A stretch of DNA of 64,000 bases from Paracentrotus lividus (Eukaryota; Echinodermata; Echinoidea; Camarodonta; Echinidae): the NCBI GenBank assembly GCA_940671915.1, contig CALNVZ010000174.1, forward strand, positions 74,738,345 through 74,802,344. The letters run 5' to 3'. Below, one piece after another: positions 61,943-64,000 of this stretch. The notes beneath the pieces are model-generated. The model was given only the letters and a program-made list of their open reading frames with translations. It did not search any database and was not told the origin of the DNA. The position numbers were made by a program, and so were the translations under genes. Each line of letters begins with the position of its first letter. The first letter of the stretch is position 1.

Positions 61943-62301
61943 ACTTTGGTAATGACGTCAACATTTGAATATTGCAGACAGGGGGGTTGGTGATAATTGT
62001 TTTTCTTCACAATAAAAGTTAGAGCAGTAGTCATTGATTCATATAAACAAAGATTAGACTGTGTGTCATTTCGTAATTTTATGCAAATTAGGCAAATGAG
62101 CTTAGGGGGCCCATATTACCTGCATGTACCATATTTTAGCTAATTTCTGAATTCCGAGGAGACTTTGTTCGATAATTGTGAAGTATATTCATTGCACAAT
62201 GTATTTTTATTACTTCAACAACATTTGGGCTGAAAAATGCTTTGAAATGATCCAAAACATAGCTGGTATCAGGTGTGCCCAAACTTTTGGAGGGCAGTGT
62301 A

Positions 62302-62964
62302 CAATTTAGTTTGGGGATCATTTCGGAGAATCGAACCGATATTGTGTAGGAAAATACCTGGGATATTCATAGACACCCATGCACGTGGGTTGTGTGATTT
62401 TGCATGCAACTATATGTTCGGCGTAATTCGAATTACATTACAAGCGATTACAAGCGAATTACATGTTTATGTTTTTACGAACATAATATATATATTTCAT
62501 TTTTGTAGCCTATCACATGAGATCATGTTTTGCTAAAAGAACGTTCAGGTACATGGGAATGTACTTACAGAGATAAAGGTCTATATTGCCCAACATAGTA
62601 TACACAAAATGGCTCAAAGATCACCCGATTTTCATGCTGATGCATTATTGTCAACAAAGGCAGACCATTTTGGGTAAATAATAGGCATAAAGGTCATATC
62701 ATATATCCTGATCGAGCAGCTATATAGCGCTATAGCGCATCGCTAACTGATGTCAATAGATATCTGGTTCGTTATTTATTTTCACAGTTAATAGAGTCTA
62801 GTGCCTACTATTTTGAGACATAAGCATATTATACCCCGATGACCCCATCGCCGCCACCCGCTCATGATCACCTGCCTGCATTGGAGTACATGTAAAAAGC
62901 TGACTGTTTTTGGTGGAGTTTGTCGGGAATTTTTTCGGGGGAGCTGAGCTGCATTCTCGATACA
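62302..62964. other. Upstream region of the UGT gene
   Basis: No coding sequence recognised up to the ATG. A palindromic TATAGCGCTATA lies at about 62723-62735, with TATATAGC at 62721. The 5' untranslated region and promoter must lie here or further upstream, but no firm element can be named. Confidence 0.45.
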
Positions 62965-63264
62965 ATGGCGAGACAAAATGTAGTCCCACTGCTGTGTTTT
63001 GGTGTTGTTGTTATGGCGCTACCCCTAATCGAGGCGGGAAACGTCCTCGTCACCACCAGCCTGGGCGAAGGGTCACATTATTTTGTTGGGAAGACGATCG
63101 GGAAATATTTGGCCAAACAGGGCCATAATGTTACGGTGCTAGTGAGTGAGGCATACGCACATCGGGCGGAAAACCCGGATGACACCGAATTGAATTTTAT
63201 CATCTTTCATCAGTCGGCGGCTCAGATAGAATCAGTGAAACAGAGACATTTGGCATTCTCAAAG
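62965..63264 (+). CDS. UDP-glucuronosyltransferase, first coding exon (partial gene)
   Basis: ATG at 62965 opens 100 codons ending at AAAG|GTAAAT in phase 0. Residues 1-24 (MARQNVVPLLCFGVV..., hydrophobic core, small residues before cleavage near EAG) are a signal peptide. The mature N-terminus NVLVTTSLGEGSHYFVGKTI, then LAKQGHNVTVLVSEAY, is the diagnostic start of family 1 UGTs, which bind the aglycone with this domain. These enzymes transfer sugar from UDP-glucuronate or UDP-glucose to small lipophilic molecules in the ER lumen, in detoxification or hormone clearance. NVT is a possible glycosylation site. An in-frame Met at 62920 would spoil the signal peptide, so 62965 is preferred. Catalytic and UDP-sugar-binding parts lie beyond the window. 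Confidence 0.88.
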
Positions 63265-64000
63265 GTAAATATAAGGATCCTAGCTGGGACCCATCAACAC
63301 AATTTATACCCTTTCTATTCTCTTGTCATTGTTATTCGTTTAAGTTTGGTTTACCCAATTGTAACATACGTATTACGTATGGTAAATTGTTCATAAAATC
63401 CAATTATTTTAAACCAGATTAGAGAAACCCCCTATTTTCGTCTTGGTTACGGTATTTATTTATATTTACGCATAGATCACGTATCATAATTAATCAATCA
63501 TACATGAGAGATATGGATTAGTGATCTCATCACAATTTATTTTACTTTGAGATAAATTCAATATGTTTAATGTTCTAGCCTGACAGGAGAAATATAGTGC
63601 GACCACGTACCCCTTCAAAAAAAAAACAACAACAACAACAACAACAACAACAAAAGAAAAAAGAAAGAAAGAAACCAAATATAGTCGGTTTCTTAGTAAA
63701 AACAAGTAATTAATGAAATATTATTAAGTGCAAAAGTGCATCTGATTCCCTTTTGTTTTCTTGACACCTCATAAACGAAAGAGGCGGGCATAGATGAGCA
63801 AAACGAATTTAAAATTTAATTGTCAACATTCTCTTTGCGGAGATCACAGCACTGGGAATGGTGGAAACTGCACTGGGTGCCCGCAAGTATAAAACAACTA
63901 ATGCTTGAGAGATTTGGTGAAAGAAACTGTAGAAGGAACACATCAGAACAAACAATGCCAGATTTGAAGTTTGGGATATAGGGTAGGGACCCCCCCCCCC
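63265..64000 (+). other. UGT intron 1 (runs off the window)
   Basis: No second exon before the window ends. It contains an (ACA)n microsatellite at about 63626-63653, A-rich flanks and a C run at the very end. The in-frame extension after 63264 is intronic. Confidence 0.65.

Larger units (their letters stand above)
58235..62299. mobile_element. Tc1-like inverted ends, 4.07 kb apart, TA-flanked
   Basis: The left end CACTGCCCTCCAAAAGTTTG and the complement of the right end CACTGCCCTCCAAAAGTTTG are identical, with similarity continuing about 200 bp inward (GGATCATTT, CCAAATG, GGAATTCAGAAATTAG). Both are flanked by TA (58233-58234; 62300-62301). CTGCCCTCCAAAAGT ends are typical of Tc1-like elements. 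The interior holds no transposase frame, only a poly-A run, GAGCGCGAAG repeats and a nested foldback element. It could be a non-autonomous composite or two solo MITEs in opposite orientation. Confidence 0.7.

Overview
The window is AT-rich animal genomic DNA: spliced genes with GT/AG introns, symmetric phase-1 immunoglobulin exons, non-LTR retrotransposon remnants, tRNA-derived SINEs and many miniature inverted-repeat elements. The immunoglobulin-superfamily genes, the UDP-glucuronosyltransferase and the repeat style (sequences related to GAGCGCGAAGCGCGAGC, SINEs ending in a TAAAGCGC / TTATTATT tail, foldback elements with tandem-repeat arms) suggest a marine deuterostome, most likely an echinoderm such as a sea urchin. 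This is an inference, not a species identification. There are no bacterial-type operons and no CRISPR array.

Three genes can be supported, all on the + strand. Gene A (2352-30990) encodes three Ig domains plus a 21-nt microexon and a short last exon ending in Lys-Thr-Glu-Leu; its signal-peptide exon is not seen. Gene B (35590-54651) is a complete nine-exon type I membrane protein of about 457 residues: split signal peptide, two Ig domains, one membrane helix and a roughly 165-residue tail with a cysteine cluster. Gene C (from 62965) is the first coding exon of a UDP-glucuronosyltransferase that runs off the right edge.

Between the exons lies a dense field of mobile DNA. About 4-23 kb: inverted minisatellite arms of a large foldback-like structure inside a gene A intron, with hairpins, a SINE, a TIR element and a LINE 3' end within or near it. 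23.9-27.7 kb: a candidate TIR unit holding a TTAA-flanked MITE. 32-34 kb: microsatellites and a SINE. 38.3-42.4 kb: two decayed LINEs between inverted repeats. 47.9-49.7 kb: a TTAA MITE and a mariner-like MITE. 58.2-62.3 kb: Tc1-like inverted ends enclosing a second foldback element with an 8-bp target duplication.

Two of the three 25-N gaps sit at duplicated sequence. About 664-4680 and 8600-9293 recur, with many small indels, at about 9897-13900 and 15860-16500. 42092-45181 recurs at 45207-48384, starting right after the gap. The indel pattern and the position at gaps suggest redundant gap filling with uncorrected long reads. The second set of gene A exons at 11.6-12.8 kb is therefore probably an assembly ghost rather than a second gene.
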